Shown here: positions 30,083 to 39,494 of the stretch, piece by piece | Numbering within the stretch: the first letter of the stretch is position 1 | How the letters are laid out: each line of letters opens with the position of its first letter | Assembly (NCBI GenBank): GCA_002837415.1 | Contig: PJCV01000002.1 | Span: forward strand, 62,001 to 126,000 | From: Actinomycetales bacterium SN12 | GTDB lineage: Bacteria > Actinomycetota > Actinomycetes > Actinomycetales > Microbacteriaceae | Direction: 5' to 3' | Length of the DNA stretch: 64,000 nt | The notes under the pieces: generated by a model | What the model saw: only the letters and a program-made list of their open reading frames with translations | Database searches by the model: none | What the model was told of the DNA's origin: nothing | Made by a program: the position numbers and the translations under genes

Positions 30083-30592
30083 TCAGCGGTCTCCCTCGGT
30101 CGCGCCGCGCGTGTTCTGGCCGTCGGCTTCGGCCTCGTCCTCGGGGTTGACGGTCGGGAGATCGATGTCGCTCACGTGCGGCAGGCGCATGCGCACGAGC
30201 ACGATGGCGTCGACCACCAAGGACAGGACCACACCGGCGACGATCGAGAGGAAGAAGACCAGTGGCGAGATCCACGGCTGACCGCTGAGCACGATCATGA
30301 GGACGAGGAACAGGCCGAGCTTGACGAGCCAGCCGCCCAGCACGATCGCGAAGAACAGCTGCACGTAGATCGGGTCGCCGAACCAGCGGTTCGCGAACAG
30401 GATGCTGCCCGCGGTGATCCCGAGGAAGAGGAAGGCGAGCAGCACGCCGATCAGGCCGCTCCACAGCCCGTCCGTGGCATCGACGGCGTATCCGATGCCT
30501 CCCGCCACGAGCGCGAGCACCAGGGCGGCACCCGCCGACCACGTCAGTGTGCGGCGCAGGATGGGCGTGCTGGAGACGGGGCTCGGGTTCAT
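30083..30592 (-). CDS. AtpI-like membrane protein
   Basis: 169 aa with four predicted membrane helices (about 18-35, 43-64, 78-102 and 108-133) and an acidic C-terminal tail (PEDEAEADG). The position immediately before atpB and the size match the i protein, thought to help assemble the c-ring. Sequence conservation in this family is weak, so the call rests mostly on context. The ATG overlaps the wecA stop (ATGA). Confidence 0.8.
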   Translation of the reverse strand: MNPSPVSSTPILRRTLTWSAGAALVLALVAGGIGYAVDATDGLWSGLIGVLLAFLFLGITAGSILFANRWFGDPIYVQLFFAIVLGGWLVKLGLFLVLMIVLSGQPWISPLVFFLSIVAGVVLSLVVDAIVLVRMRLPHVSDIDLPTVNPEDEAEADGQNTRGATEGDR

Positions 30593-31806
30593 CGGGGCTC
30601 CATGTGCTCAGTGTCGGGCGGGGTCGGGTCGGAGGGGGTCGCTTCGGAGGCGGCCGCAGCGGCTCTGCGCTCAGCGGCCCGGCGGCGGACGCTGAGCGGG
30701 GTGCGCGTGATGATCAAACACGCGACGATGCCCACCACGCCGAAGGCGACCGCGGCGAGATACCCGCCCGGCCAGTCCTGCCGGCCGGCGATGTACATCA
30801 GCAGCACCGTCAGCGAGATGACTGCGGTCCAGGCGTAGAAGATCAGCACCGCGTCGCGGTGCCGGTGGCCGAGATCGAGCATCCGGTGGTGCAGGTGCTT
30901 GCGGTCCGGCGAGAACGGCGACCTGCCCGCGCGCATCCGGCGCGAGACGGCGAGGCCGAAGTCGAGGAGTGGAAGCATGACGATCACGAGCGGCAGGACG
31001 ATGGGGATGAACGCGCCGAGCAGCTGCGAGCGGCCGAAGCGCTCCGGATCGAAGGCGTTGACGTCGCCCTGCGTGGTGAGCGCGATCGTCGAGGTCGCCA
31101 TCAGCAGGCCCAGCACGAGGGCACCGGAGTCGCCCATGAAGAGCTTCGCCGGGCTCCAGTTCAACGGCAGGAAGCCGAGGCAGGCGCCGATGAGGACGGC
31201 GGCGAGGAACGTGGCGAGGTTGAAGTAGCTGGTCGCGCCAGAGTCGCGCGTGAGGATGTAGGCGTAGACGAAGAACACGCCGTTGGCGATGAGGCAGACG
31301 CCGGCGACCAGTCCATCGAGCCCGTCGATGAAGTTGACGGCGTTCATCACCACGACGATCGCGAACATCGTGATCGAGATGCTCACCCAGCTGGACACGA
31401 GGATCATGTCGCCCACCGGCAGCGACAGGATCTGCAGACCTCCCCCGACCGAGATGATGCCTGCGGCGAGGAACTGCGCGGCGAGCTTGATCATCCAGTC
31501 CAGATCGATCAGGTCGTCGATCACGCCCACCACCGCGATCAGAAGCGCCGCGGCGAGGATCGCCCAGAGGGTGTTCGGCGGCGACCACATGCGCTCGAAG
31601 AACGGGTTGGCAGCGGAGATGAGAACCGCGCTGGCGATGCCGACGAACATGGCGACCCCGCCCAGGCGCGGGGTCGGGGTGTTGTGCACATCACGTTCGC
31701 GGATGCCGGGGTACAGCTTGAACCGCAGGCTCAGCCGCCACACCGCCCACGACAGCGCGAAGGTGATCGCCGCCGTGAGGATGATCGTGAACAGATACTG
31801 CTTCAC
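30589..31806 (-). CDS. wecA: Undecaprenyl-phosphate GlcNAc-1-phosphate transferase (WecA/Rfe family)
   Basis: 405 aa, about ten or eleven membrane helices. Active-site motifs of the MraY/WecA family are DDLIDLDWMIKL, NAVNFIDGLDGLV and FMGDSGALVLG. The enzyme puts a sugar-1-phosphate on undecaprenyl phosphate to start cell-wall glycopolymer synthesis. The C-terminal tail (about 375-405) is Arg/Ala-rich and cytoplasmic. The order tsaC-wecA-atpI-atpB is the conserved actinobacterial one. Its ATG overlaps the tsaC stop (ATGA). Confidence 0.94.
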   Translation of the reverse strand: MKQYLFTIILTAAITFALSWAVWRLSLRFKLYPGIRERDVHNTPTPRLGGVAMFVGIASAVLISAANPFFERMWSPPNTLWAILAAALLIAVVGVIDDLIDLDWMIKLAAQFLAAGIISVGGGLQILSLPVGDMILVSSWVSISITMFAIVVVMNAVNFIDGLDGLVAGVCLIANGVFFVYAYILTRDSGATSYFNLATFLAAVLIGACLGFLPLNWSPAKLFMGDSGALVLGLLMATSTIALTTQGDVNAFDPERFGRSQLLGAFIPIVLPLVIVMLPLLDFGLAVSRRMRAGRSPFSPDRKHLHHRMLDLGHRHRDAVLIFYAWTAVISLTVLLMYIAGRQDWPGGYLAAVAFGVVGIVACLIITRTPLSVRRRAAERRAAAAASEATPSDPTPPDTEHMEPR

Positions 31807-32534
31807 TCTTCGTCGACCGGGCTCTCATCGACCGGACTCTCCCCGGCCTCGCCCGGCTGCTCCTCCGGCTCGAGGAGGTCCCCAAGCACCTCCGACAGCT
31901 GCTCCCTGGTCACCGCTCCCGCACGCAGGATGCGCACCATCGGGGCCTCCCCCTCGGGGCTCGCGACGAGGGAGGTGGCGTCGACGATGGTCGAGGGCAC
32001 GCCGGTCTCACTGTAGCCCTCCTCCAGGTAGACGGCGACACTGTCGCCGAGCATGGTCTGAGCGTCCGAGGCGATGATCGCGGCGTCTCGGCCGCTGAGG
32101 TTCGCGCTCGACACGGCGAGCGGGCCCGTCTCGGCCAGCAGCTCGAGTGCGATGCGACGGTCGGGCATCCGCACGGCGACGGTGCCCTTGGTCTCCCCCA
32201 GATCCCACGTCAGCGACGGCTGAGCGGGCAGCACGATCGTGAGGCCGCCGGGCCAGAAGGCGTCGACGAGCTTCTGAACCGGCGCGGGAACCGTCTCGAC
32301 GAGGGCGGTGAGCATGTCCTGCCCGGCGACGAGCACGGGCGGCGGCATGTCGCGGCCGCGTCCCTTCGCGTCGAGCAGGCGCTGCACGGCAGCGGGCGAG
32401 AACGCGTCGGCGGCGATGCCGTACACGGTGTCGGTGGGCAGCACGACGAGCTCGCCACGAGCGATCGCCTGGCGGGCGTGGCGCATGCCGGCGAGGATCT
32501 GGGCGTCGTCGCGGCAATCGAAGACAGTTGACAT
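31803..32534 (-). CDS. tsaC: L-threonylcarbamoyladenylate synthase (Sua5/YwlC/TsaC family)
   Basis: 243 aa. It forms threonylcarbamoyl-AMP from Thr, bicarbonate and ATP, the first step of t6A37 in ANN-decoding tRNAs. The YrdC fold is visible in GELVVLPTDTVYGIAADAF, LLDAKGRGRDMPPPVLV, GLTIVLPA and PLAVSSANLSGRDA. A Glu/Pro-rich acidic tail (about 222-243) follows. TAGACT lies 9 nt before the ATG, implying a very short leader. Confidence 0.95.
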   Translation of the reverse strand: MSTVFDCRDDAQILAGMRHARQAIARGELVVLPTDTVYGIAADAFSPAAVQRLLDAKGRGRDMPPPVLVAGQDMLTALVETVPAPVQKLVDAFWPGGLTIVLPAQPSLTWDLGETKGTVAVRMPDRRIALELLAETGPLAVSSANLSGRDAAIIASDAQTMLGDSVAVYLEEGYSETGVPSTIVDATSLVASPEGEAPMVRILRAGAVTREQLSEVLGDLLEPEEQPGEAGESPVDESPVDEE

Positions 32535-32602
32535 GGCGCTCCTAGTCTACGTCGGTGATCGCCGTGCCCACGGGCGCGCGAGCGCACCCCGCTCGGCTCT
32601 CG

Positions 32603-33460
32603 TCAGGCCCGCAGCGCCGTCGTCGCGCGATCGCGACGGGTGAGGTCCTGATGCGTCGCGGCCGCGCGCCATCCGTCTGCGGTGAGGATGTCGCGGATGG
32701 CCGCCCCCTGCAGCTCGCCGTGCTCGAGCACGAGCAGTCCGCCGCCGTGCAGCAGCTCCTGCGCACGCGCGCTGATCACGCGCACGACATCGAGGCCGTC
32801 CGCACCGCCGTACAGCGCCTGCGCCGGGTCGTGCAGCCGCACCTCCGGGTCGCGCGGGATCGCATCATCGGGCACGTACGGCGGGTTCGAGATGACCACG
32901 TCGACCGTGCCGCGCAGCTCATCGAACGCGGTGGCGAGATCGCCGAGGACCAGGGTGAGGTTGTCCACGCCGCGCACGTTGCGCTCCGCCCAGGCGTGAG
33001 CATCGGTGGAGCGCTCCACGGCGTGCACGCTGGCGTGCGGCACCTCCGTGGCCATCGCCAGGGCGATGGCGCCGCTGCCCGTGCCGAGGTCGACGGCGAT
33101 CGGCGGCGCAGACGCGCTCTCCAGGAGCGCGTCGATCGCGAACTGCACGACCGTCTCGGTCTCCGGGCGCGGCACGAAGACGCCGGGGCCGACAGCCAGC
33201 TCGAGGTGGCGGAATGCCGCCCGGCCGGTGAGGTGCTGCAGGGGCACGCGCGCAGCGCGCCGGTCGACGAGGGGCGCCAGCCGCTCGGCATCCGCATCGG
33301 CCATCTCATCGCCGCGCACGAGTGCGGCCTGCAGCTCACCCCGGCCGAGCCGCAGCACGTGGCCGATGAGCAGCTCGGCGTCGACGAGCGGGTCCGGAAC
33401 GCCCGCATCGGCGAGGCGCTGCGCGATGGCGCGCAGCTGCGCCGAGATCGGAAGGGGCAT
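32603..33460 (-). CDS. prmC: Release factor glutamine N5-methyltransferase (PrmC/HemK)
   Basis: 285 aa. It methylates the GGQ glutamine of release factors. The N-terminal helical domain is followed by a Rossmann methyltransferase with VDLGTGSGAIALAMA (SAM binding) and the catalytic ISNPPYVP. The FVPRPETETVV motif is diagnostic. ATG at 33460 is preceded by TACGCT (33472-33467) with a 6-nt gap, a leaderless layout. Its substrate gene prfA lies upstream on the same strand, separated by the opposite-strand cysK-cysE pair. Confidence 0.96.
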   Translation of the reverse strand: MPLPISAQLRAIAQRLADAGVPDPLVDAELLIGHVLRLGRGELQAALVRGDEMADADAERLAPLVDRRAARVPLQHLTGRAAFRHLELAVGPGVFVPRPETETVVQFAIDALLESASAPPIAVDLGTGSGAIALAMATEVPHASVHAVERSTDAHAWAERNVRGVDNLTLVLGDLATAFDELRGTVDVVISNPPYVPDDAIPRDPEVRLHDPAQALYGGADGLDVVRVISARAQELLHGGGLLVLEHGELQGAAIRDILTADGWRAAATHQDLTRRDRATTALRA

Positions 33461-33521
33461 CCTCTCAGCGTAGGCGGTGCGGCGGCCGGTCACATTCCGT
33501 CATCAGCCGGAGCCCGCCCCG

Positions 33522-33565
33522 TAGGCTGATCTCGCTGACTCCGCTCACGAGAACTCCGCTCACGA
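33522..33565 (+). promoter_or_regulatory. cysK upstream region: TAGGCT and a 13-bp direct repeat
   Basis: TAGGCT at 33522-33527 is a likely -10, giving a leader of about 40 nt. In that leader ACTCCGCTCACGA occurs twice (33538-33550 and 33553-33565) with a 15-nt period, just before AAAGG and the cysK ATG. It could be a binding site or a short coding repeat: in the frame whose TGA overlaps the cysK ATG the repeat reads [10 protein letters not shown], but only a CTG could start it. Confidence 0.4.
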
Positions 33566-33575
33566 AAGGTCTGCC

Positions 33576-34514
33576 ATGACCGGCATCCACAACGACATCA
33601 CCAGCACCTTCGGCAACACTCCCCTGGTACGGCTGAATCATCTGACCGAGGGACTGGACGCGACCGTTCTCGTCAAGCTCGAGTCGTTCAACCCGGCCTC
33701 GAGCGTGAAGGACCGCATCGGGATCGCGATCGTCGACGCTGCGGAGGTGTCCGGAGAGCTGCAGCCGGGCGGCACCATCGTCGAGGCGACCAGCGGCAAC
33801 ACCGGCATCGCCCTGGCGATGGTCGGCGCTGCGCGCGGCTACAAGGTGATCCTCACCATGCCGGCCTCCATGTCGAAGGAGCGCCGCGTGCTGCTGAAGG
33901 CGTTCGGCGCCGAACTCGTGCTGACCGATCCGACGCTGGGCATGAAGGGCGCCATCGAGAAGCTGCAGGAGATCATCGAGTCCACGCCCGGTGCTGTCTG
34001 GGCTCGCCAGTTCGAGAACTCCGCGAACCCGCAGATCCATCGCGAGACGACCGCTCAGGAGATCCTCCGCGACACCGACGGACAGGTCGACATCTTCGTC
34101 GCGGGTGTCGGCACCGGCGGCACGATCACCGGTGTCGGTCAGGCGCTCAAGGCCGTCAAGCCCGAGGTCCACGTCGTGGCCGTCGAGCCGACCGACTCGC
34201 CCCTGCTCTCCGAGGGACGCACGGGACCTGCGAAGATCCAGGGCATCGGGCCGAACTTCGTGCCCGCGATCCTCGACCGCGACGTGATCGACGAGATCGT
34301 CACCGCCGGTTTCGAGGAGTCGCTGGAGACGTCACGCGCTCTCGCCGCGAAGGAGGGCATTCTCGTGGGCATCTCCGCCGGGGCCGCCGTCGCCCAGGCG
34401 CTGAAGATCGCGGCCCGCCCCGAGAGCAAGGGGAAGCAGATCGTGGTCATCGGCTGCGACACCGGTGAGCGCTACCTCTCCACCGCCCTGTTCGAAGACC
34501 TGCGCGAGGACTGA
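33576..34514 (+). CDS. cysK: Cysteine synthase A (O-acetylserine sulfhydrylase)
   Basis: 312 aa, PLP enzyme converting O-acetylserine and sulfide to cysteine. PLP-Lys lies in [11 protein letters not shown], the substrate loop is [12 protein letters not shown], and the phosphate-binding loop is [17 protein letters not shown] lies before the ATG. cysE follows directly, so the pair makes cysteine from serine and the two proteins can form the cysteine synthase complex. The pair is inserted on the opposite strand between prfA and prmC, which are normally adjacent in actinobacteria. Confidence 0.97.
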   Translation: MTGIHNDITSTFGNTPLVRLNHLTEGLDATVLVKLESFNPASSVKDRIGIAIVDAAEVSGELQPGGTIVEATSGNTGIALAMVGAARGYKVILTMPASMSKERRVLLKAFGAELVLTDPTLGMKGAIEKLQEIIESTPGAVWARQFENSANPQIHRETTAQEILRDTDGQVDIFVAGVGTGGTITGVGQALKAVKPEVHVVAVEPTDSPLLSEGRTGPAKIQGIGPNFVPAILDRDVIDEIVTAGFEESLETSRALAAKEGILVGISAGAAVAQALKIAARPESKGKQIVVIGCDTGERYLSTALFEDLRED

Positions 34515-34522
34515 CCGTCTCT

Positions 34523-35092
34523 GTGAGCATGCTCTCCCGGGTTCGCGAAGACATCGCGGCCGCCCGTCACCGCGACCCCGCTGCCCGCAGCGGGGTCGAG
34601 GTGGCTCTGCTCTATCCCGGCCTCCACGCCGTATGGGGCCATCGAGTGTGGCATGCGCTGTGGCAGCGCGGACTGCGCTTCGTCGCGAGGATGGGTTCGC
34701 AGATCACGCGCTGGGTCACCGGCATCGAGATCCACCCGGGGGCGCGCATCGGCCGGCGCTTCTTCATCGATCACGGCACCGGCGTCGTGATCGGCGAGAC
34801 CGCCGAGATCGGCGATGACGTGATGCTGTACCACGGCGTCACCCTCGGCGGCCGCACCCGCGATCACGGCAAGCGGCACCCCACGCTCGAGGACGGCGTG
34901 TCGGTGGGTGCGGGCGCGAAGATCCTCGGTCCGGTGCGCGTCGGCGCGCGCTCGGTCGTCGGCGCGAACGCCGTGGTCACCAAGGACGCGCCGGCCGACA
35001 GCATCCTGGTGGGAGTTCCGGCCAAGCCTCGTCGGCGCACTGATTCGGACGACTCGCGCGCGCTGCTGACCGCTCCCGACTACGTGATCTGA
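34523..35092 (+). CDS. cysE: Serine O-acetyltransferase
   Basis: 189 aa, short type with a reduced N-terminal helical domain. The C-terminal left-handed beta helix shows hexapeptide repeats and the motifs [23 protein letters not shown] (quoted in part) and YHGVTLGG. The extreme C terminus is DYVI: a terminal Ile is what the CysE tail inserts into the CysK active site to form the complex. The start is GTG 34523 or ATG 34529; it lies 8 nt after the cysK stop. Confidence 0.95.
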   Translation: MSMLSRVREDIAAARHRDPAARSGVEVALLYPGLHAVWGHRVWHALWQRGLRFVARMGSQITRWVTGIEIHPGARIGRRFFIDHGTGVVIGETAEIGDDVMLYHGVTLGGRTRDHGKRHPTLEDGVSVGAGAKILGPVRVGARSVVGANAVVTKDAPADSILVGVPAKPRRRTDSDDSRALLTAPDYVI

Positions 35093-35101
35093 GGCCGCGG
35101 C

Positions 35102-36178
35102 TCACTCGCCGCCGAGGGCGGCGAGCCTGGCCTCTTCGTCGGCGTGGATGGCCGACTCGATGATCGGCTCGAGCGCGCCGTCCATCACCTGGTCGAGGTT
35201 GTACGACTTGTACCCGGTGCGGTGATCCGCGATGCGGTTCTCCGGGAAGTTGTAGGTGCGGATGCGCTCCGAGCGGTCCATGCCGCGGATCTGCGAGCGG
35301 CGGGCGTCGGATGCCGCGGCATCCAGCTCCTCCTGCTGCTTGGCGAGCAGCCGGGCGCGCAGCACGCGCATGGCTGCCTCGCGGTTCTGCAGCTGCGACT
35401 TCTCGTTCTGCATCGACACGACGATCCCGGTCGGCACGTGCGTGATCCGCACCGCCGAGTCGGTGGTGTTCACCGACTGGCCGCCGGGGCCCGAGGAGCG
35501 GTAGACGTCGATCTTCAGATCGTTCGCGTCGATCTGGATCTCCTCCGGCTCGTCGACCTCGGGGAAGACGAGCACACCCGTGGTGGACGTGTGGATGCGC
35601 CCCTGCGACTCGGTGGCGGGCACGCGCTGCACGCGGTGCACGCCGCCCTCGTACTTCAGGTGCGCCCAGACGCCCTGCGACGGGTCGGATGAGGAGCCCT
35701 TGATGGCGACCTGCACGTCCTTGTAGCCGCCGAGGTCCGACTCGTTGCGCTCCAGCAGCTCGGTCTTCCAGCCCTTGGATGCCGCGTACTGCACGTACAT
35801 GCGCAGCAGGTCGGCGGCGAACAGCGCGGACTCCGCGCCGCCCTCCCCCGCCTTGATCTCCATGATCACGTCGCGCGCATCGTCGGGATCACGCGGGATG
35901 AGCAGGCGCCGCAGCTTCTCCTGCGCGACCCGCAGCCCCTCTTCGAGCCCGGGGATCTCGTCGGCGAAGGCGTCGTCCTCCCTGGCCAGCTCACGCGCCG
36001 CGTCCAGGTCGTCGGCCGCCGTCGTCCATGCCTCATGGGCGGCGACGATGCGGTTCAGCTCGGCGTAGCGCCGGTTGACCCGCTTGGCGCGGGCGGCGTC
36101 GGCGTGCACCGCCGGGTCGGAGAGCTCCTCCTGCACCCGGCGATGCTCGTCGATGAGAGCCTGGACCGATTCGAACAC
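35102..36178 (-). CDS. prfA: Peptide chain release factor 1
   Basis: 358 aa, recognises UAA/UAG. The catalytic GGQ is at 232-234 in [14 protein letters not shown], and the codon-recognition region is present upstream of it. It starts 24 nt after the rho stop. rpmE, found between rho and prfA in mycobacteria, is absent here. Confidence 0.97.
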   Translation of the reverse strand: MFESVQALIDEHRRVQEELSDPAVHADAARAKRVNRRYAELNRIVAAHEAWTTAADDLDAARELAREDDAFADEIPGLEEGLRVAQEKLRRLLIPRDPDDARDVIMEIKAGEGGAESALFAADLLRMYVQYAASKGWKTELLERNESDLGGYKDVQVAIKGSSSDPSQGVWAHLKYEGGVHRVQRVPATESQGRIHTSTTGVLVFPEVDEPEEIQIDANDLKIDVYRSSGPGGQSVNTTDSAVRITHVPTGIVVSMQNEKSQLQNREAAMRVLRARLLAKQQEELDAAASDARRSQIRGMDRSERIRTYNFPENRIADHRTGYKSYNLDQVMDGALEPIIESAIHADEEARLAALGGE

Positions 36179-36202
36179 GCCTCTGCTCCGCTCAGCGGTG
36201 GA

Positions 36203-38338
36203 TCAGCGGATGCTGTTCTCGTGGGCGTGCGAGCCGCCGTTCGCGGTCGGCGCGGGCACCGACTTCTGCATCTGGAACAGGAACTCCACGTTCGAGCCGG
36301 TCTCCTTGAGCTTGCCGAGCACGACCTCGAGCGCCTGCTGCGGGTCGAGGCCGGCGAGGGCACGACGCAGCTTCCAGGTGATCTTGACCTCGTCGGCCGA
36401 GAGCAGCATCTCCTCGCGGCGCGTGCTCGACGCGTTGACGTCGACGGCCGGGAAGATGCGCTTGTCGGCGAGCTGGCGCGACAGGCGCAGCTCGCTGTTG
36501 CCGGTGCCCTTGAACTCCTCGAAGATGACCTCGTCCATCTTCGAGCCGGTCTCGACGAGAGCGGTCGCGAGGATGGTGAGCGAGCCGCCGTTCTCGATGT
36601 TGCGTGCGGCGCCGAAGAAGCGCTTCGGCGGGTACAGCGCCGCGGCGTCGACGCCGCCGGTGAGCACACGGCCCGACGCGGGGGTCGAGATGTTGTAGGC
36701 ACGGCCGAGGCGGGTGATCGAGTCGAGCAGCACGACCACGTCGCGACCGAGCTCGACGAGGCGCTTGGCGCGCTCGATCGCGAGCTCGGCGACCGTGGTG
36801 TGGTCTTCAGCGGGGCGGTCGAAGGTCGAGGCGATGACCTCGCCCTTCACCGTGCGCTGCATGTCGGTGACCTCTTCCGGGCGCTCGTCGACGAGCACGA
36901 CCATCAGGTGGGCCTCGGGGTTGTTCTGCGCGATGGCGTTGGCGATCTGCTGCAGCACGATCGTCTTGCCCGCCTTGGGTGGCGCGACGATCAGGCCGCG
37001 CTGTCCCTTGCCGATGGGGGCGACCAGGTCGATGATCCGCTGGGTGAGCTTCTCGGGCGCGGTCTCGAGGCGCAGTCGCTCCTGCGGGTACAGCGGCGTC
37101 AGGTTGCCGAACTCGACGCGGTTCGCCGCGTCGTCGGGCGACAGACCGTTGATCGAGTCGACCTTCACCAGTGCGTTGTACTTCTGTCGGCCCTGCTGCT
37201 CGCCCTCGCGGGGCTGCTTGATGGCGCCGACGACGGCGTCGCCCTTGCGCAGGTTGTACTTCTTGACCTGACCGAGCGAGACGTACACGTCGCTGGGTCC
37301 TGCCAGGTAGCCGGTGGTGCGCACGAAGGCGTAGTTGTCGAGCACGTCGAGGATGCCGGCGACGGGGATGAGCACGTCATCCTCGCCGATCTCGGTCTCG
37401 AACTCGTCGGCGGTGGTGTTGCCGCCGCCACGGCGCTTGCTGTTGCGCTGACGGCCACGGCCGGAGCCGCTCTCCTCGTCGGAGTCGTTGTGGCCACCGC
37501 TGCTCTGCGCGCCGCCGTTCTGGCCGCCGCTGTTCTTGTCGCTGCCGTTCTGGCCGCTGCTGTTCTTGTCGCTGCCGTTCTTGTCGCCGCGTCCGCGGCT
37601 GCGGTTGCGACTGCGGCTGCGGCTGCGACCGGAGCCCTCGCCGTCGCCGTCGTTGTCGCCACTCTGCTCGCCGGCTGTCGCAGCCTGCTCGCTCGGAGCG
37701 GACTCGGCCGGCGCCTCGGCAGGAGCAGCTTCGGCCTCCGCGGCCTTCGCGCCGCGACGGCCGCGGGCAGGACGCTTGGCGGGCTCGGCCGGGGCATCCC
37801 CCTGCTGCTCGTCGCCGGCGTCAGCCGACGGGCTCGCTGCCTCGGACGGCTGGGAGGCCTCGGACGCACCCTGGTCCGGCGTCGCCTCGGCGGGAGCGTC
37901 GCTCTTCTTCGCCCGCGTGGGCCGCTTGCGGGCGGGCTTGGCCGCCGCCTCGGCGCTGTCGGTCTTCTCCGCTGACGCGGAGTCAGCCGGCTGGGCATCC
38001 GCCGACGCCGACTCGGTCGGGGCTTCCGCGGCCGGCAGGTCGAGCGTCTCGGCGTCGGCCTTCTTGGCGCGCGTGCGGCGCGGCGCCTTGGCCTTCGGCT
38101 GCTCCTCCGCAGGAGCGGAGTCCGCCGCGGGAGCGGACTGGGCTGCGGGGGCGGTCGCCGCCGGAGCGGAATCGGCCGCGGGAGCGGCCGCCGTGTCAGC
38201 GGCGTTCGCCTCGGCTGCCGCCGCGGCGGAGGCGGTGGTGGCGCGACGCGGCGCGCGCTTGCGCGCGGGTGCCGGAGTCTCGGCGGTCACCGACTCGGTG
38301 GTCGGGGTGTCGTTCTGGGTCTCGGAGAGGTTCTCCAC
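36203..38338 (-). CDS. rho: Transcription termination factor Rho with long low-complexity N-terminal domain
   Basis: 711 aa, against 419 in E. coli. The C-terminal part (about 300-711) is a standard Rho: primary RNA-binding OB fold, P-loop PPKAGKT, Walker [12 protein letters not shown] and [10 protein letters not shown]. Residues 1-300 form an insert typical of high-G+C actinobacteria but extreme in composition: Ala/Pro/Glu/Arg-rich, then an RS-like run ([13 protein letters not shown]), then an Asn/Gln/Ser/Gly-rich stretch with [12 protein letters not shown] repeats. Arg-rich inserts widen RNA specificity in Micrococcus and Mycobacterium Rho. GTG at 38338 has GAGGGAG 5 nt upstream. Confidence 0.96.
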   Translation of the reverse strand: MENLSETQNDTPTTESVTAETPAPARKRAPRRATTASAAAAAEANAADTAAAPAADSAPAATAPAAQSAPAADSAPAEEQPKAKAPRRTRAKKADAETLDLPAAEAPTESASADAQPADSASAEKTDSAEAAAKPARKRPTRAKKSDAPAEATPDQGASEASQPSEAASPSADAGDEQQGDAPAEPAKRPARGRRGAKAAEAEAAPAEAPAESAPSEQAATAGEQSGDNDGDGEGSGRSRSRSRNRSRGRGDKNGSDKNSSGQNGSDKNSGGQNGGAQSSGGHNDSDEESGSGRGRQRNSKRRGGGNTTADEFETEIGEDDVLIPVAGILDVLDNYAFVRTTGYLAGPSDVYVSLGQVKKYNLRKGDAVVGAIKQPREGEQQGRQKYNALVKVDSINGLSPDDAANRVEFGNLTPLYPQERLRLETAPEKLTQRIIDLVAPIGKGQRGLIVAPPKAGKTIVLQQIANAIAQNNPEAHLMVVLVDERPEEVTDMQRTVKGEVIASTFDRPAEDHTTVAELAIERAKRLVELGRDVVVLLDSITRLGRAYNISTPASGRVLTGGVDAAALYPPKRFFGAARNIENGGSLTILATALVETGSKMDEVIFEEFKGTGNSELRLSRQLADKRIFPAVDVNASSTRREEMLLSADEVKITWKLRRALAGLDPQQALEVVLGKLKETGSNVEFLFQMQKSVPAPTANGGSHAHENSIR

Positions 38339-38504
38339 GAGTACTCCCTCATATGTCGTGGGAAGACGAGCAGTCCGATGTGCACGCAGCAGATGCCGCG
38401 GGTATCACACGCGCCGACGCAGAGCGTCTGCCAGCCAGTACCTGGATGTTCCTGGGGATCGCGTGCGGACTTCGCAGAATTGCGATAGGGCGAGAATCAC
38501 GAAG

Positions 38505-39494
38505 TTACGTGGTGCCCTCCGCTCGTTCCCTTACTGTACCACCCTGGACGTCGACCGCGAGCATGTGCGCCTGCCACGGAGTGTCCGTCACCGCATCGGC
38601 GAGCTGCACTGCGCGCTGCCGGGCTCCCGGCCCGTCCGCCAGTACGAGAACGCTGGGACCCGCGCCAGACACGACCGCCGCGAAGCCCTCTGCGCGCAGC
38701 GCCTGGACCAGGCGCAGCGTCTCCGGCATCGCAGGGCCGCGATAGTCCTGGTGCAGCCGGTCATCGGTCGCGTCGAGCAGCAGCTCCGGGCTCTGCGTGA
38801 GAGCGGCGATCAGCAGGGCCGAACGCGAGACGTTGAAGACGGCGTCCTCGCGGGAGACCTGCGGCGGCTGCAGCGAGCGGGCGAGCGAGGTCGACATCGT
38901 GAAGCCGGGCACGAACACGAGCGGCGCGACACCACGGTGCACGAGCAGCTTCTTGTGCTGGGGCCCGCGCTCCCCCGTCCATGCGATCGTCAGACCGCCG
39001 AACAGCGCCGGCGCGACGTTGTCGGGGTGCCCCTCGAGCTCCGTCGCCAGACGCAGCAGCGCCTCGTCGTCGAGATCGACGTCTCCCGCCAGCAGGCCCT
39101 TCGCGATCAGGATGCCCGCGGTCACCGCAGCGCCGGACGAGCCGAGGCCGCGCCCGTGCGGCACGCCGTTCTCGGCGTGCAGGTGCAGACCCGGCATCCG
39201 GCGGCCGACATCGGCGTACACATGCGCGATCGAGCGGACGACGAGGTTGCTCGCATCGGTGGGGATCTCCGCCGCACCCGACCCGGTCACCCCGATCACG
39301 AGGCGGTCGTCGTCGAAGGACGACGCCGTCAGCGTGTCGTACACGCTGAGCGCGAGACCGAGGGTGTCGAATCCAGGGCCGAGGTTCGCGCTGGTCGCGG
39401 GAACGGTGACCATGACGGTGCGGATCGCTCCGTCGACGAGCGGCGTCTCGGAGGTGACCGGCTCAGCCGGCACGAGGGTTACCCCCACGCTCAC
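38505..39494 (-). CDS. thrB: Homoserine kinase
   Basis: 329 aa, GHMP kinase phosphorylating L-homoserine. The ATP-binding motif is PHGRGLGSSGAAVTAGIL, with the N-terminal VPATSANLGPGFDTLGLAL. GTG at 39494 overlaps the hom TGA (GTGA), so translation is coupled. thrC, which lies between hom and thrB in mycobacteria, is not in this window. Confidence 0.97.
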   Translation of the reverse strand: MSVGVTLVPAEPVTSETPLVDGAIRTVMVTVPATSANLGPGFDTLGLALSVYDTLTASSFDDDRLVIGVTGSGAAEIPTDASNLVVRSIAHVYADVGRRMPGLHLHAENGVPHGRGLGSSGAAVTAGILIAKGLLAGDVDLDDEALLRLATELEGHPDNVAPALFGGLTIAWTGERGPQHKKLLVHRGVAPLVFVPGFTMSTSLARSLQPPQVSREDAVFNVSRSALLIAALTQSPELLLDATDDRLHQDYRGPAMPETLRLVQALRAEGFAAVVSGAGPSVLVLADGPGARQRAVQLADAVTDTPWQAHMLAVDVQGGTVRERAEGTT

